Under the pieces are notes generated by a model that saw only the letters and a program-made list of their open reading frames with translations, made no database searches and was not told the DNA's origin. From contig CM034101.1 in assembly GCA_019914945.1 (NCBI GenBank), positions 3,421,188 through 3,485,187 on the forward strand: a DNA stretch of 64,000 nucleotides, given 5' to 3'. The position numbers were made by a program, and so were the translations under genes. Source of the stretch: Typha latifolia (Eukaryota; Streptophyta; Magnoliopsida; Poales; Typhaceae). This document shows, piece by piece, positions 24,601 through 40,289 of this stretch (its first letter is position 1; each line of letters opens with the position of its first letter).

Positions 24601-25043
24601 GGCGGCCAACGATGAAGGGAAGACTCACTCAGTAGAGGAGAGACAAAAGGAAAAAAAAAACATAGTAGGAAGGTGGGGTCGACGCTCTTATGGTACTCCA
24701 TTCAGTACCTATAATTGGCTTTCCAATTGCCAAATCTACCATTATTGTGGTGACGGACAAAAGTCCCACAATGTAGTGATGATAAGGGCCCGTTCGTAAA
24801 GTTCCACATGATGCATGTGTACATAGCTATTAGGTATTCTCTCTTCTCAGATAATAGTTGGAAAAAGATTTCTAGAACTTCTAGAGAAGTTTCATTATTT
24901 AAAAGCCACACGACACATTCTGCAACAGTGGTTCCAAATTTTCAAGTCATACATGCAACCCTACAGGCGGAAGCAAATTACAAGTATATATTCAGCAGTA
25001 TTTAGATGGATAAAAACTGCAGTAGTCCCAAAGAACTATTGCA
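21665..25043. other. GHR1 promoter side and AT-rich intergenic region
   Basis: 21665-22200 contains the GHR1 leader, including a purine-rich GA tract at about 22120-22160 (CT on the transcribed strand). 22260-23330 is AT-rich with a TA run at 22630-22649. About 23600-24830 is a different, more purine-rich stretch with low-complexity GGA/GGC triplets at about 24570-24606. It resembles degraded repeat DNA. Frames up to 116 codons exist there but show no recognisable domain. Confidence 0.5.
22630..22649. repeat. (TA)n microsatellite
   Basis: A run of about 10 TA units in AT-rich intergenic DNA upstream of GHR1. Confidence 0.9.
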
Positions 25044-28000
25044 TCAAAGGTAAAGATTAACTGCGATACTGCAACAAAGGTGTTTCAGGCTTTGGAAGCT
25101 GCTGTCATCAAGCGAGACAGAAGCCATTCTTTTTAATATTTCAGTCTCGGAGGCATTATCGAAACCAAACTTTGTGCCGTAAACAAAGTAGCCCCCACAT
25201 TCCCAGGTTGAAATGGGACGATCCATTATCAAACTTTGGGCCTGCAATACAGGAAACAGCTACATTAAAGCACTGAATAAAGGGAGGTATTTAAGAGCTT
25301 TTAGCAAGAAGTGTCATGTAAAACAAGATCTAACATCTAACCATTAGCATGATGCATTGGTACATGACATATTTGCTTGCTCTTAGCCCGAAATTAATAT
25401 ATATTTGTTGACGCTGTCAGCACTTTCAGAGCTTACAGTAAATTTAGTCCCTCTAGTTTGAAACAGAGATTAAGCAGCAAAATAGGACACGAAAAGCTTC
25501 TAGAATCCCTAACTAGGAGCAATATTTCCTGACAAATAGCACTCTATCATAAAGATAACAGTCATTGGACCCTTGTTTCGTGAAGGCCTTTAGAGATTAG
25601 TTAAAACTTCAAAATACTGAAGCAATTTAGCAACATATTATATTGCCTCATATGGTAAGGCAAAATAACATAACTTGTAAATCAGTTTTTCTACCATCAT
25701 TTCTCCAGTATTGCGTACTCATACCTATCTAAGTTAAAGCATTTAACAAGTATGACTTTCTACCAGCCAATTATATATTTGTGTTCATATAGCAAATAAA
25801 GCACATTTACTTAGAGTAGTAGCCCCACAGATGGACCGAGCATATTACCTGAGGAAACAAGAATATCTTTGTCCCAAAATCAGTAATCAGTAAGTTGAAT
25901 GCAGAACCATGGACACGTAAATTGGAACAAATTTCTGTAATTATATTGGACAGTGAATCCAAGTTATTGCCCATGAACACCAAAGTCTTGAGAGGATAAT
26001 CTGCAACTTCACATATATGAATCCCTGTTCTGTGTGTATCAGCATATACAGGAACAGTCGGAAAAAGCTCCACAGGTAAAGGGTTTGCAAAGTAACTGGC
26101 CTGCATCAAATAACAAATGAAAATATTATCTCTATTTTTTTTTCTTATTATATAACTCTGATTCCAATACAAAAGGGCAATATTCGTCATTCAAGGGTAG
26201 TTATGGCACCAATATTTCATATAAGATGTTAGTTGATAATAAATGATGAATACTGCATCTTTGCCTCTTTGGTTTTAGAGTTACAAACTCTAAGTTCCTA
26301 CTGCAAATCACAACGGTCTTAGATGAGGGTATCCAAAAGAGACAACTTAACACAACCAAGTATTAGGCCCTTCACACACTCACAGCCCATTTTCTCATCC
26401 ACTCTCCAGCCCACAAACCACTGGCACACCATCATCAACTACAATATCTAAAAGGTGATAAAAGCAAAGTTGACTTTGTGTACCACTATATCTGTTACAG
26501 TAATCTTCTCAATTACCTAACTGTAACCATGGGTGTAGCTAAAACTCCTGATGCTACAATAAAAGATACAGCTAGAAATATGTCTTGGGTGTAGTGCCAA
26601 TGTTAAGCAATCTCGACCGGAGAAAGGAGCTAGTTCTGGTGTGGCAATCTGGCTATTAGAGTTCAACAGATACCAGTTTTCAGTTAGGATTACTACATTC
26701 TCACTGGTAGCTTGTCCATCTTCATGTAAGATCGGCAATCAACCCTGGAGAAGAAACCTAAAACAATCTAGAGTCTAGACAATTTATTAAAATCTCCCTG
26801 ATTCATGGATGAGTTTGATTAGATTAAATCAGTTTGAATATTGTCCTTGGTAGTTTTCCACACAGAAGTATCTTAAGGACAGATTATTTCAGATTTCCTT
26901 CTAAACCTATTACAAAGTGCACAAATCTGAAGATCATTTGTTCTAGATACCTCCATTTAGCTGCATGAGTGCTTTCTCCATCTTTCAAATAACCCTCGAC
27001 TACCATCTGACATTTAAAATCAATGTATGTCTAACATTCAGCCTCAGGAAAGGACACATAAAATATTATCTACTGCAGGGTTTTGACATTTGGACTCAAA
27101 TATCCTTGCACCCATCACCCATCACCCATACAAAGTCAATCCATGGGACACCACACATAACCTCCTGCAAACAAGACATGCTCACTACAACCTTCAATGA
27201 AATTAGGCAAGATGCCTGCAACATAGATATGCTTTCCAATCTTATGGAGAATATATGCAAAGAACAATTTCTGCAAGATCATTACCTGAAAAATTATATG
27301 ATCTGATCTGTTAGAGATGATGCTGTCAAAGAATACACGGAAGGAAGAACTATTTACTTCAACAGCAGTCCGCAAGATCAATTCAACCATCTTTTTATCC
27401 AAAAAGAGAGGTAGTCGATTGATGTTATATGGAACCAAGAAGACATGTCCATACTCAACAGGATTTGCCTTGCGCAAAGAGATATGAACCGAAATAACCA
27501 AGAGTCAGATATATTCAGAAAATAGGAAGAAACAAATTGTTTACGCATCAATTGCATGAATAGAGAACTTCATACTTACATTTGCAATAATCAGGATTCC
27601 GTCTTTGGGTAGCATTGTTGAAAGAACAACTTCAGAGCTCTCCTTTTCTCCCTGGGAAACACAAAAGAGCACATTCTCCTTGTGACTTTTAATGTGATTC
27701 GAGCTTATGGGTCCCAAAGGTTGGAGGAAATTGTTCTCAAATTCCTCAAGGAAAAGGGAGTTCCATCTTTCATTCAGTTGGACAACAAACTTCTTTTCAC
27801 CATTGATAACCTGCAAACACACCCAAAGCTTCAAGCTTATACCAAGACTAGATGAGAAATAGCAAATTTAGTCACATGAATTGAAACTAAAAGTTCCAAC
27901 CTTTGTTTGACAGGTGGTAACATCATATTTCAGCTGACCTTTCCAGGCACAATGTTCCCACTACCAGAAGAATATAATGAGTAGTCAGAAGGAAGTTCAG

Positions 28001-28454
28001 AATGAATGACAATTATACAATGTATTTTCAGAGGTTATCCACCTGAGAAAGGAGTACGGAATCCAATAAACTTTGACTATCCGTAGCAGCGCATGGAAAG
28101 CATCCGCAGGCATCATTGCCTCTTGCAATGATACCAAGCTTGTAAAGATGTATCTTGACACCTGAAAATGTCCATGCAACATGAAATAACTAATAGACAT
28201 CATGCAATTAGAGGTTGCATTTGTTTCAATTTCAAGACCATATCATATACTCTATGCTACTCCAGCTAAAGAACTGACAGTTATAAATCATTTTTCATTA
28301 ATAATCTTGACATATTTGTAAAGGGTGGACAAGAAAATAATAGGCAGGACAAACCTTTCAGAGTCACTTGGTGGTCTTTGGATTGATCCGAACCAGAATT
28401 CTGCCGCAGAAATGGGTAATCTGTTCGACCTTCAACCTGTTCGACTGACACCAT
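25044..28454 (-). CDS. VTC2/GDP-L-galactose phosphorylase-like protein with altered catalytic motif
   Basis: Seven coding exons (28454-28355, 28161-28043, 27960-27901, 27810-27580, 27468-27286, 26100-25849, 25241-25044) sum to 380 residues with no internal stop. VTC2/GGP enzymes transfer GMP from GDP-L-galactose through a covalent histidine in HxHxQ and commit carbon to ascorbate. Family landmarks here: LLDSVLLSQWEH, KYDVTTCQTK, QLNERW, FLQPLGP, ANPVEYGHVFLVP, ASYFANPLPVE, VADYPLKTLVF, FNLLITDFGTKIFLFPQ. The active-site motif, HLHFQ in VTC2, reads HIIFQ at residues 227-231, so the nucleophilic second His is Ile; the preceding region is also diverged. The N-terminal Cys-rich segment of VTC2 is replaced by a shorter sequence. 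The exon 5 acceptor (GCGCAAG) is slightly weak. The clean frame argues against a pseudogene. GDP-L-galactose phosphorylase activity should not be assumed. Confidence 0.9.
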
Positions 28455-28510
28455 ACTTAACAACACTTAATATACCAACTGTAACAAAAATGTACAACAC
28501 TAAGGTCCGA

Positions 28511-28687
28511 TCAAACTTCAACACCACCACCAGCAAGGTAGGTCAGATCGGAAGGATGCCCACCAGCAGAAGGTAGGGCACCCCTACCGCCGTGGAAAGA
28601 AGGGGACGCAAGCAAAAACTTAGGAAAACACTGCGAGCATTCTCTTCCCCTTCTTAGTATAACACGAGATTCTTTTCTTAGAGCCGT
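28511..28687 (-). promoter_or_regulatory. Conserved GGP-type upstream ORF with probable ACG start
   Basis: A 58-codon leader frame ends with TGA at 28513-28511, 56 bases before the main ATG at 28454. Its C-terminal half, FHGGRGALPSAGGHPSDLTY followed by LAGGG, matches my recollection of the conserved uORF peptide found in the leaders of plant VTC2/GGP mRNAs. That peptide starts at a non-AUG codon and represses translation when ascorbate is high. No ATG is in frame here. An ACG at 28687-28685 lies in strong context (A at -3, G at +4) and gives the expected length of about 60 residues. The frame stays open further upstream to at least 28744. The frame and codons are seen in the sequence, and the regulatory role is inferred from the family. 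Confidence 0.85.
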
Positions 28688-29194
28688 GGTTGGATTACAG
28701 AAGCCAGCCCTAAGGGGACTAGCGAATCTCTCACCGAAACCCACAAATCTTCAAGATCTCCTCAGAAGAGATTAGCGAACCATCAACTCTCAAATATCGA
28801 CCGAAAGATTCAAGAAAATATCAAGATAAACGCCGGATCCTGCAAGAAATCGTACAATGATCTCATCAATAAAAGACTCGATCAAAACTGGAACAAGTCA
28901 AGAGATCCACTAAACCAAATCTCCAATCATAAACCAAACCGATTTCAGCTCGGCCACCAAATTACCGCACGGGGAAGCCGCGATCCTCGATCCGAAGCTC
29001 TAATCCTCGAAACTTAACAATTTAATCACCTAATAAAGAGCTAAATTAGAACATCGGAGATACGAGGGAAGGGGAAGATGCGGGGCATAATAGTACCGCT
29101 AGGGTTTCTTGGAGAAGGGGAAGAAGGACGAAGGAACCCCTTAGAGACGAAGGCCGAAGACGATTGTGTGGTCCGCGATGCTCCGTGACCGTGT

Positions 29195-29234
29195 AAGAAG
29201 AGCGAAAAAGATTCCCTGAGTCGGTATATTTATA
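29195..29234 (-). promoter_or_regulatory. TATA box and probable start region of the VTC2-like gene
   Basis: On the minus strand, TATAAATATA covers 29234-29225. About 30 bases downstream the sequence becomes a long GC-balanced leader that leads to the uORF. A pyrimidine-rich stretch and a donor-like site between about 29100 and 28800 suggest a possible leader intron, which I cannot fix. Confidence 0.55.
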
Positions 29235-32376
<3,142 letters not shown>

Positions 32377-32457
32377 AATCTATTATATAGATACGTAGTC
32401 TAAATCAATGGAACTTCTCTTCTACAGTCATAATTAGTAGTATTAGTAAAAGCAAAG

Positions 32458-35334
32458 ATGAAGGGGTACAGAAATGGCCAGATGTGGGACTTTGAAGCAG
32501 AGAGGCCGGTGACTGGAGGCGGCGGTGATGTCATCCTCGGCCTCGACGGCGGCACCACCAACACAGTCTGCGTCTGCATCCCCGCCGCCACGCCTTTCTC
32601 CGTCCACCGAGCCGAGACGCTTCCCATCCTCGCGCGCTCCGTCGCCGGTTGCTCCAATCACAACTCGGTCGGAGGTAGAATTGTATCAAGATTCCGCCTT
32701 TCGTGGAGTTTGGGTTCTAGGGGCTGATTGTTTCTTTGGGTATGCTTAGTTTTGTGGATATAGGCGAGGTAGAATTGAATCAAGGTTCCACCTTTGATGG
32801 ATTTTGGTGTTCTAGGGAGCTAATTGTTATTTGGGTATGTTTGGCTTTGTGGATTTAGGCAACGATTTTATATATTTTGAGGTCGTTTTTTGTGTTGGAG
32901 TATACAGAAGTCAAGGCCAGGGAGACCCTGGAGAATGTTATAGCTCAGGCTCTTTTCAAGGCAGGCTGTTGTCGTTCTGCTGTCTCTGCAGTTTGCTTAG
33001 CTGTAGCTGGTGTTGATCATCCTATCGATCAACAGAGAATATTGAATTGGCTCAGGTTTGTCTTCTCTTGAAACGCCCATGTAATCTTTACAATTTCCTA
33101 AATCTCTTGCTATTTAAATGATAACTCTTGCCCTGGATGTGTCCCTTGTCTGCAATCTTACTTGATTTTGTCAGAGATATCTTTCCAAACCATGTCAAGT
33201 TATTCGTGGAAAATGATGCCGTCTCTGCTTTGGCAAGTGGAACCATGGGCAAGCTCCATGGCTGTGTATTAATTGCCGGAACTGGCACGATAGCCTACGG
33301 GTTCACCGATGACGGAAGAGAAGCCCGAGCTGCGGGTGCTGGACCAATCTTGGGTGATTGGGGAAGGTTGGTGGAAAAATCTCTTCAGTTCCAATATTGA
33401 TTCTGAACGACATACTATCTATCTTTCCGCATATTAAGATAGTGTATGATCTTAGGTTAGCAGCAAAGGAGGTCAAACTTATTAGGTTTGTTGCAGAAGG
33501 TAGTAACTTTGTAATTTGAGTGGTATCACATCTCACACCATAAGCATATTTCTAATCAGCTTCTTTGGGATTATGGCACATCTACAGCTATTTTGAGAAG
33601 GCGAATCATAAAATTTCTGTTTTTCCTTACAAAGATCAGACAAGGAGTGTGGCTGCAAATAGCAACCATTTGTTCTGATATAGTGACTGTCAGACATTTT
33701 CAACTATTCTGGATGGAAATGTCATCAAATGTCTATGTAGTCCTTGGGCACTTCTGTTGAGCAGAACTTCGCCTTCTCACTCTATCTTCTGTACATAATA
33801 GAACCAGTGCTTGCATTTTAGTGTACAAATAAGCATGCTGCATGTAGATGTCATCTAGCGTAAAATCTGTCATGGATGAAACATGGAACGCATCTGTAAT
33901 AGTTCTCCCTATATTTGGAGTTCAGAGATATTTATTATCTGGCTTGGCTGTGTATGAATTACAGTGGATATGGAATTGCTGCACAGGCACTAACAGCAGT
34001 CGTGAGAGCTCATGATGGGCGTGGCCCTCAAACATTGCTTACACGTAACGTTCTTGGCTCTCTTGATCTTTCATCACCAGATGAATTGATCGGGTACATC
34101 TGTCTCCCTAATTAATTTTCATTTGTAAGCATGATATTTATGATACATTGGGCGTTTGTTTGCAAAGTAGAAAGAATGGCCACTGTAAAGTCATAAGAAG
34201 TTGTCGAAAACTCTGAATATGTTATCATTTCTTGCTCTCAGAGGACCTTGTGTTGTTATATCTCATGCAAAAAGGTCCTTGTCAAGGGAGTGAGGTTTGT
34301 GCACCAATCTTTCTGATGTTTTATACATGAACGAATAGTTAAAACACAAACCTTGTGCAATAATAGCTTTGCAGGTGTAATCTTTAAGCCATCTTGAGTT
34401 CTCCTTGGAATTAGCAGAATAGAACTGTTTCAATAAATATGCTATGTGCTATCCTTGACTTTACCTGTATTCAATTATTTTACCTGAATTTGCATAGCAC
34501 CTTTCTAAGTTTCTAGTAAATAGAGCTTCAAGGAACAAGCTTCTTTTGTGTTTACCATAGTGTTTGACATTTTTTTAACACTACTTTAATCATGTTTATA
34601 TGTTTAAACTGAAGAAGCTTACATCTTTGCATTTCCTTTTATTCTGTCGGAACAGGTGGACATATGAAGATCCCTCTTGGGCCCGTATTGCTGATATTCT
34701 TCCAGTAGTGATAGCTTCTGCAGAAGCTGGTGATGAAGTTGCTAACAATATCTTACATAATTCAGTCCTAGAGTTGGCTTCTAGCGTTAAAGCCGTCGTC
34801 AGAAAACTTGGTTTGAGTGGTGAAGGTCCAATAGATATCATAATTCTTTCCTCCTTACTGCTTTACAAATATAGGCCTCCTTAAGTGGAGAGATTGTTCT
34901 GGAGAATTTAAGCAAGAAAGAAAGAAAGAAAATTAGTGAAGTACAATAAAAGATTGGATCTTTTATGGCTTTTGAAATATGAATTGTTGTTGTTTCTCCA
35001 TTATAGATGGAAGGGCTTCGTTTCCGCTCGTCATGGTTGGAAGAGTACTCGAGGCAAACCAGAGGTGGGATATAGGAAAGGAAGTTATAGATTGCATCAC
35101 CAAGCTTTATCCAGGGGCTCATCCAATTCATCCAAAGGTTAGTTAACTTATTACCTTATGATTGTTTTGGAAATCTATGAGCAACTATCCACAAGTGTCT
35201 GATCCTTTCTAAGATGTCATTAGGTTCCTTACTGACTTAATCATCTGCAGGTGGAACCAGCTGTTGGTGCAGCACTGTTGGCTTGGAACTCCATTGCGAG
35301 CGAATTATATGGCGATTTTGCAGCTGACATTTGA
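32458..35334 (+). CDS. N-acetyl-D-glucosamine kinase (BadF/BcrA-type ATPase fold)
   Basis: Seven coding exons (32458-32674, 32908-33055, 33175-33366, 33965-34093, 34656-34825, 35007-35137, 35251-35334) sum to 356 residues. The family phosphorylates GlcNAc at O-6 for the salvage route to UDP-GlcNAc, in the cytosol. Seen: the phosphate-1 loop VILGLDGGTTNTVCV near residue 25; AVCLAVAGVDHP; LFVENDAVSALASGT; the phosphate-2/adenosine-type motif VLIAGTGTIAYG; the GAGPILGDWGSGYGIA stretch typical of NAG kinases; and a C-terminal KVEPAVGAALLAW. Length and motifs match the plant family. Start: the ATG at 32458 is the first in-frame ATG and gives a short extension before the ATPase core. Confidence 0.93.
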
Positions 35335-36306
35335 TACATGGCTTCAAATTAGGAGAAAATGGCGGCTATGTAGTGCTCGTTGTAGATAGCAGATTGACCT
35401 TAAGGGTTAAAACAACTAGTGAGGCAAATCTCTCTAGGTTGACTTTGCCGCCATTTGTGTTTTCTTCTTTGTTGTCGGTTAGTGTTAGATTATGTTCTAA
35501 AAACACTTCTTTTGCAATGTAAAGTGCTGAAAGAAGAGTGATGTGAATGTTTGTCTGTTTTTCAGGCCCCATTATTTTCATTTCATCCACTAAAAGTGCA
35601 ACTTTAAAATTGAAATTATTGGTTTCATGTCAATATGAATGGCAAATACAAGAGAAGCCATTTGATCGTTCTCAAAATACAGAGAGGCCTAAGTATCAAG
35701 GCAAAATAAGACAGTTTGTGCACTTTAGGTCCATTTGGTTCAGGGGCAGGTCAACTAATCGACATAGTGCCCTCGAGCAGAGAAGAAGCTCCATAAAATG
35801 CGTTAGTAGACTCTCTCTCAACATTTTATTCATCAACGTAGATCAAAGATCATAATTTAAACTCTCTCAAAATACAAAAGAAAAAAAATATTATTATTTA
35901 AACAACCTAACACATCTCTAGACTTGAAAGAATGATGTACAGCTAGTCGTGGATCAATTTCTCTGTCTTTTCTTTTTCCTGAGGAAGCCACCAAGAAGTT
36001 ATCCAAAGCTTGGCAAGAGTCCTGATGAAAAGATGAGCATGGTTGGTGACTCTCAGATTGGTATATTCTATCTTCACAAGCTTCCCATGTACAAAGCTTT
36101 GTAAGTCATCACACAAATGCACAAATTCATTTACACAGTATACAGGCTGAGCCCATATTTTGTTGGGTCAGCAGATCGTAGGGTAGTCAAAGTTTTCTGC
36201 TTACAGGGTTGTCAACGTTTTGATTCCTTGATTGCCTCAGTAAGTTCAACATGATGGTGATGGCTGACACAAGATTGTCAGATATCGAGTTACTAATACG
36301 AGCACT
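35335..36306. other. Convergent 3' intergenic region (NAG kinase / WAP)
   Basis: About 970 bases between two convergent stop codons, moderately AT-rich, expected to hold both 3' UTRs. No further gene is supported. Confidence 0.6.
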
Positions 36307-39300
36307 TTACCACACTTTTCGAGCTGTTTCACCTTTTAACTCTCTTTGAACTAAGTTTAGAATCTCCATCACCTATTAGAAAGTAGAAAACTTAATCAAT
36401 GGAAAAGCTTAGCAAATTTAGCAAAGATTAATCATTTGACATGAAAGTTAATACCAGAATCAGCTACAGAATGAACCATCTTACCCCAGGATAATGCTGT
36501 AGCACTGGAGAATAATGATCAAGTGCTATGTATATCTTTCCAAGCAGACTTAATAAAGCATCGACCTCATCGCCTAATAGATCAACCTGAGTCACATATA
36601 AAATAGCGAGATGTTAAATTATCTAATATAAGATAAGCTGCAAACCAAAGACACAATCTTATGTTCTGATACCACTCATTAGTGCTTCAGTGTACAAAAA
36701 TAATTCTAGGCTTTATTTTGTTTTGTGAAGGAAATTATGAACTATGAGTATTTTTTGTCATCTTAAAGGTGAAAATAAAAATTCCTTTTGGTTTGAATTG
36801 AGGAACTCATATTAACTATTAAGCTGAAGATAATTAGATCCTTCCATTAGGTGTCTCCTTTCTAATTCCTGTCCTTCACAATTAGGCTGATAATTGCATT
36901 GTTTCCTTTAAAGATGTCCTTAACCTAGATACCAGTGCTGTGTGATGGCATCGACATGGCTCCTATCGTGTTCATTTGGTCAAAATTAGGCTAAAGAACC
37001 CTATAATAGCACTCCATTAAGCTCATTCATAAAAATTAAGGTTTGAATAACTAGAAATATGTAAGTCTGATGCTAAATAACTAAAAATGTTTCTTCCAGG
37101 ATGAGTGCAGTCATAATTAGCTAAAATTTGAATTGAACTTTGGTTTACTACAAAATGGCACACTAGGATTGCATGCCAATACGAAATTATCTGAACCTAT
37201 ATATTAGTGGAATAACCCAAATATGGTGATACTTTGATGGATTGTATCATCAGGCTATCATAAATATAGCTCGCTGTAGGATGAGACAGTATGATCGTAT
37301 GCATGCACACATGCATAAAAGTAACAGAGATAACCATGACAGGAGGAATAAGACATGAAGGATCATACCTCAGCTTCAGCCTTTTGAAGGTCAGAGCATC
37401 TCATCTCAAGCATTTGTTTATACCAGAGCCCCTTTCTCTTTAGTAGGATGGCTTGTTGCACCAATGGATTATGCTGACTGTTTAGTGCATTTAACCTGCA
37501 GATTGAATGACAAGATTAAATTACAATCATGCACCAAGATGAAGTATGTATGCAGTTGAATTTTCAGTCTTCAAACACATGCATCATCTGCAGGCTGACA
37601 TTGCTACAAGTATCATTAAGATGCATAAATCATGTTGAATTTGCCATTGAGAAATTCCACTTCTCATAATAAGAAGAAATTTCTAGTCCTACATTGAAGA
37701 TAAAGCACTGGGTAGCTGACTAGCTCTCAAAGGAAAGGAGAGATTTTTCATTCCCTAATCTAATCGACTTCAACAAGAGTATTTGCACAACGTCAATAAA
37801 CACAGAAAAATCTGGAAAAGGTCTTCCATTCATTGTGACATGCAATTACATAATTTTTAACCTGTTCTTTCAGATGAAACATATGGTAGAGATGTTTATG
37901 CATGTCTGGGAAAGCTACTATCTGCATGTCAATTCAAAATAGAAAAAATAGGACAGGAGACCAGAAATAAAAAGCACCTATTTTCATTCCTTCTGATAGT
38001 TTCTACCAATTTGTTTTCAAAATCAAGAAATCCTTTTGACATCTCGTCCACACATTTACGGATGCATTTCAACTGCTTTTCTTGCTCGTTGTCCATTTTG
38101 ATGGAAGATGATGATGTCTTCTGTTTCTCCTCAATAATTCCACACAGTAAGATATTTTGATTTTCCAATTCCTCCAAAGCATTTGAGGTACTCATTAAGT
38201 TTTGTTTCAGCTTACTAATCTCCACTTCGTATTGATAAATTTGCTGCGAAGTATCATCCAGTTTACTTTTCATTGAATCTGATTCCCTCTCAAAATCCGA
38301 GATGATTATAGTTTGCTTGGCCAATTGATCTCTGAGCATATTAAGTTCATTGTGAACTATGTCAAGTTGCTCCTTTTGTTGCATGAATGTAGACCCAGCA
38401 TCTGATGCAAATTGCTCCTTTTCACTGATTAATGCTGATAGAGATGCAAGGGCCTGCTTCAGTTTCTGATTCTCTTCATTTCCTAAAATTAAAACCTTCT
38501 CCTTTTCTAAAAGCATCTCTTTCAAAGAAGCCTTTTCCACATAATATTTTTGCACAGTAGAACCTACAGCAGAAATAGCATCACAAACAATTCCTTTGAA
38601 TATAATGGAGCATGTCTCTTGCAGGACACTGGTCTGGATATTTATGTCCTCCATGCAACATTGGTACTTACCAACAGTTTCTCTTAAAATTTTATAGTGT
38701 ATTACATCTTTAATGTCAACTTTAACCTTAAGTTCTTCCAGTTCATCATCAAGCTTTCCAATTTGTTTCAAAAAATTTGCCTCTGACGACGAGTGAAGTG
38801 ACATTTTGCTTCTTGCATCAGATATCTGTGATGATAGATGCTTAACCTCGTTTCTTTTACTTAAAAGTAAACCCCGAAGATGCTGATTCTCATAAAACAA
38901 GTAATCAACTCTGTCCTTCAATCTGGAAATTTCATCACGATCACTATTAGTTACATGAAAATTCACATTCTTCACGAGTATATGATCAAGTTTTGATATG
39001 ACTTCAGTTATCTTTTTCCGCACAGATTCGAACTCTTTATCTTTCCTAAAAGGTAACGAGCCCTTTTCCCTCAGGAATTCCCGCTTGAGTCTAAACAGTT
39101 CCTCTGTCTTCTCTTGCAAAGCCATATCATGCTGTCTCCTCATCTTGATCATTTCAGATTTAAAGTAAGTTACCATTTCTTCCATCGACATGTGCTTCAG
39201 ATGGGAAATGTCAGCAATGTCCAACATGACTTCTCCAGAGTTCCTGGATTTCTGCACCACAAGGATTCCATTCTCCTCACCTTGGGATTGGGTCGCATGC

Positions 39301-40289
39301 TCTCCAAGTACTTTTCCAGAAATATGATCCTTCCTTTTTGTAGAATTCTGTTCTTCAAAACATTCATGGCTAATATGTGAAAGAAGCATACCTGGTTCTA
39401 AGACCAATAATGACTTTGAAATAGCATCAAGTTCTTCACGCATGGCAGTAAGTTCAGCAATCTTATCCTGCCAGTTCTTGTTCAAGGTATTTATAAGACC
39501 TCTTTGCTCGTACAACTTCATCTCGAACTCATCTTTAAGGCACCTGATATAATTCTGAATCATGAGGCTGCCAACTTCCTTTTGCAACTCCTGCTCCAAC
39601 TTGTGCTCTAAGACCAATACTTTTGCTAAATTGAACATGTCACTTATTTGTTCAAATCCAGATGCTAGTAGTTCTCTTAAAGCATCAACCCTTTCATCAA
39701 TTTCTGGCAGCTTTCCATTACTTTTTACTTTTGTTAAATCACCTATCTTCTCAGAGCTGGCATTTAGTGGATCACGAGAATTAGTGCCAGTTAAATACTT
39801 GAAATCCTCCTTAATCCTTTGAAGCTGATCTTCCACAGCAACCCTAAATCTACTTAAATGTTGATTATAACTCAATTCTAGACCTGCATCTAAGAAACCT
39901 TGACGCAATTGTAACACTGGCTTCTCAGTGTCCACATCCATAGCGGATACTGCTGCCGACATCCCCAATCTACTGTCTATATCCTTGTCATACTTGTGAG
40001 AATGCAGCCTATTATTCAACATAGCTATTTCTGCTTCCTTTGAAGCAATCTTCTCTGCAGCCTCCTCAACCACAGCAGTCACCATCCCTTTAGTAACAGA
40101 ATCACTAACCATTCTCAATACACTCAAACGGTCATTTAGCTCATCCCAATAAGATTCCAGGTCATCAAGGATAAATTTCTCGTAGAAAGCTGAATCATCC
40201 CCGGCTATGTCCCGTTCTTTGCAATTACTACCTGATAGCATGGACCCATCAAAGCCAACCCTTTCATCCATTACCTCGGAGCTCTCCAT
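36307..40289 (-). CDS. WAP: WPP domain-associated protein (long coiled coil)
   Basis: Four coding exons (40289-37978, 37495-37369, 36586-36485, 36372-36307) give an 868-residue protein dominated by one large first exon. WAP was described in tomato as a coiled-coil partner of WPP-domain proteins at the nuclear envelope and Golgi. The N-terminal signature [20 protein letters not shown] followed by [10 protein letters not shown] matches the family, as do [15 protein letters not shown] and [20 protein letters not shown]. The rest is almost continuous heptad-like Glu/Lys/Leu sequence. The C-terminal exons encode [34 protein letters not shown] and [16 protein letters not shown], also family-like. 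The ATG at 40289 (MESSEVMDE) follows a probable leader acceptor TTACAG at 40296. An in-frame upstream ATG at 40313 would fall in that intron. Confidence 0.92.

Noticed and set aside
24351..24701. A Pro/His/Ser-rich frame with long proline runs
   Set aside because: Low-complexity translation of GGA/GGC triplet repeats. No evidence of a gene.
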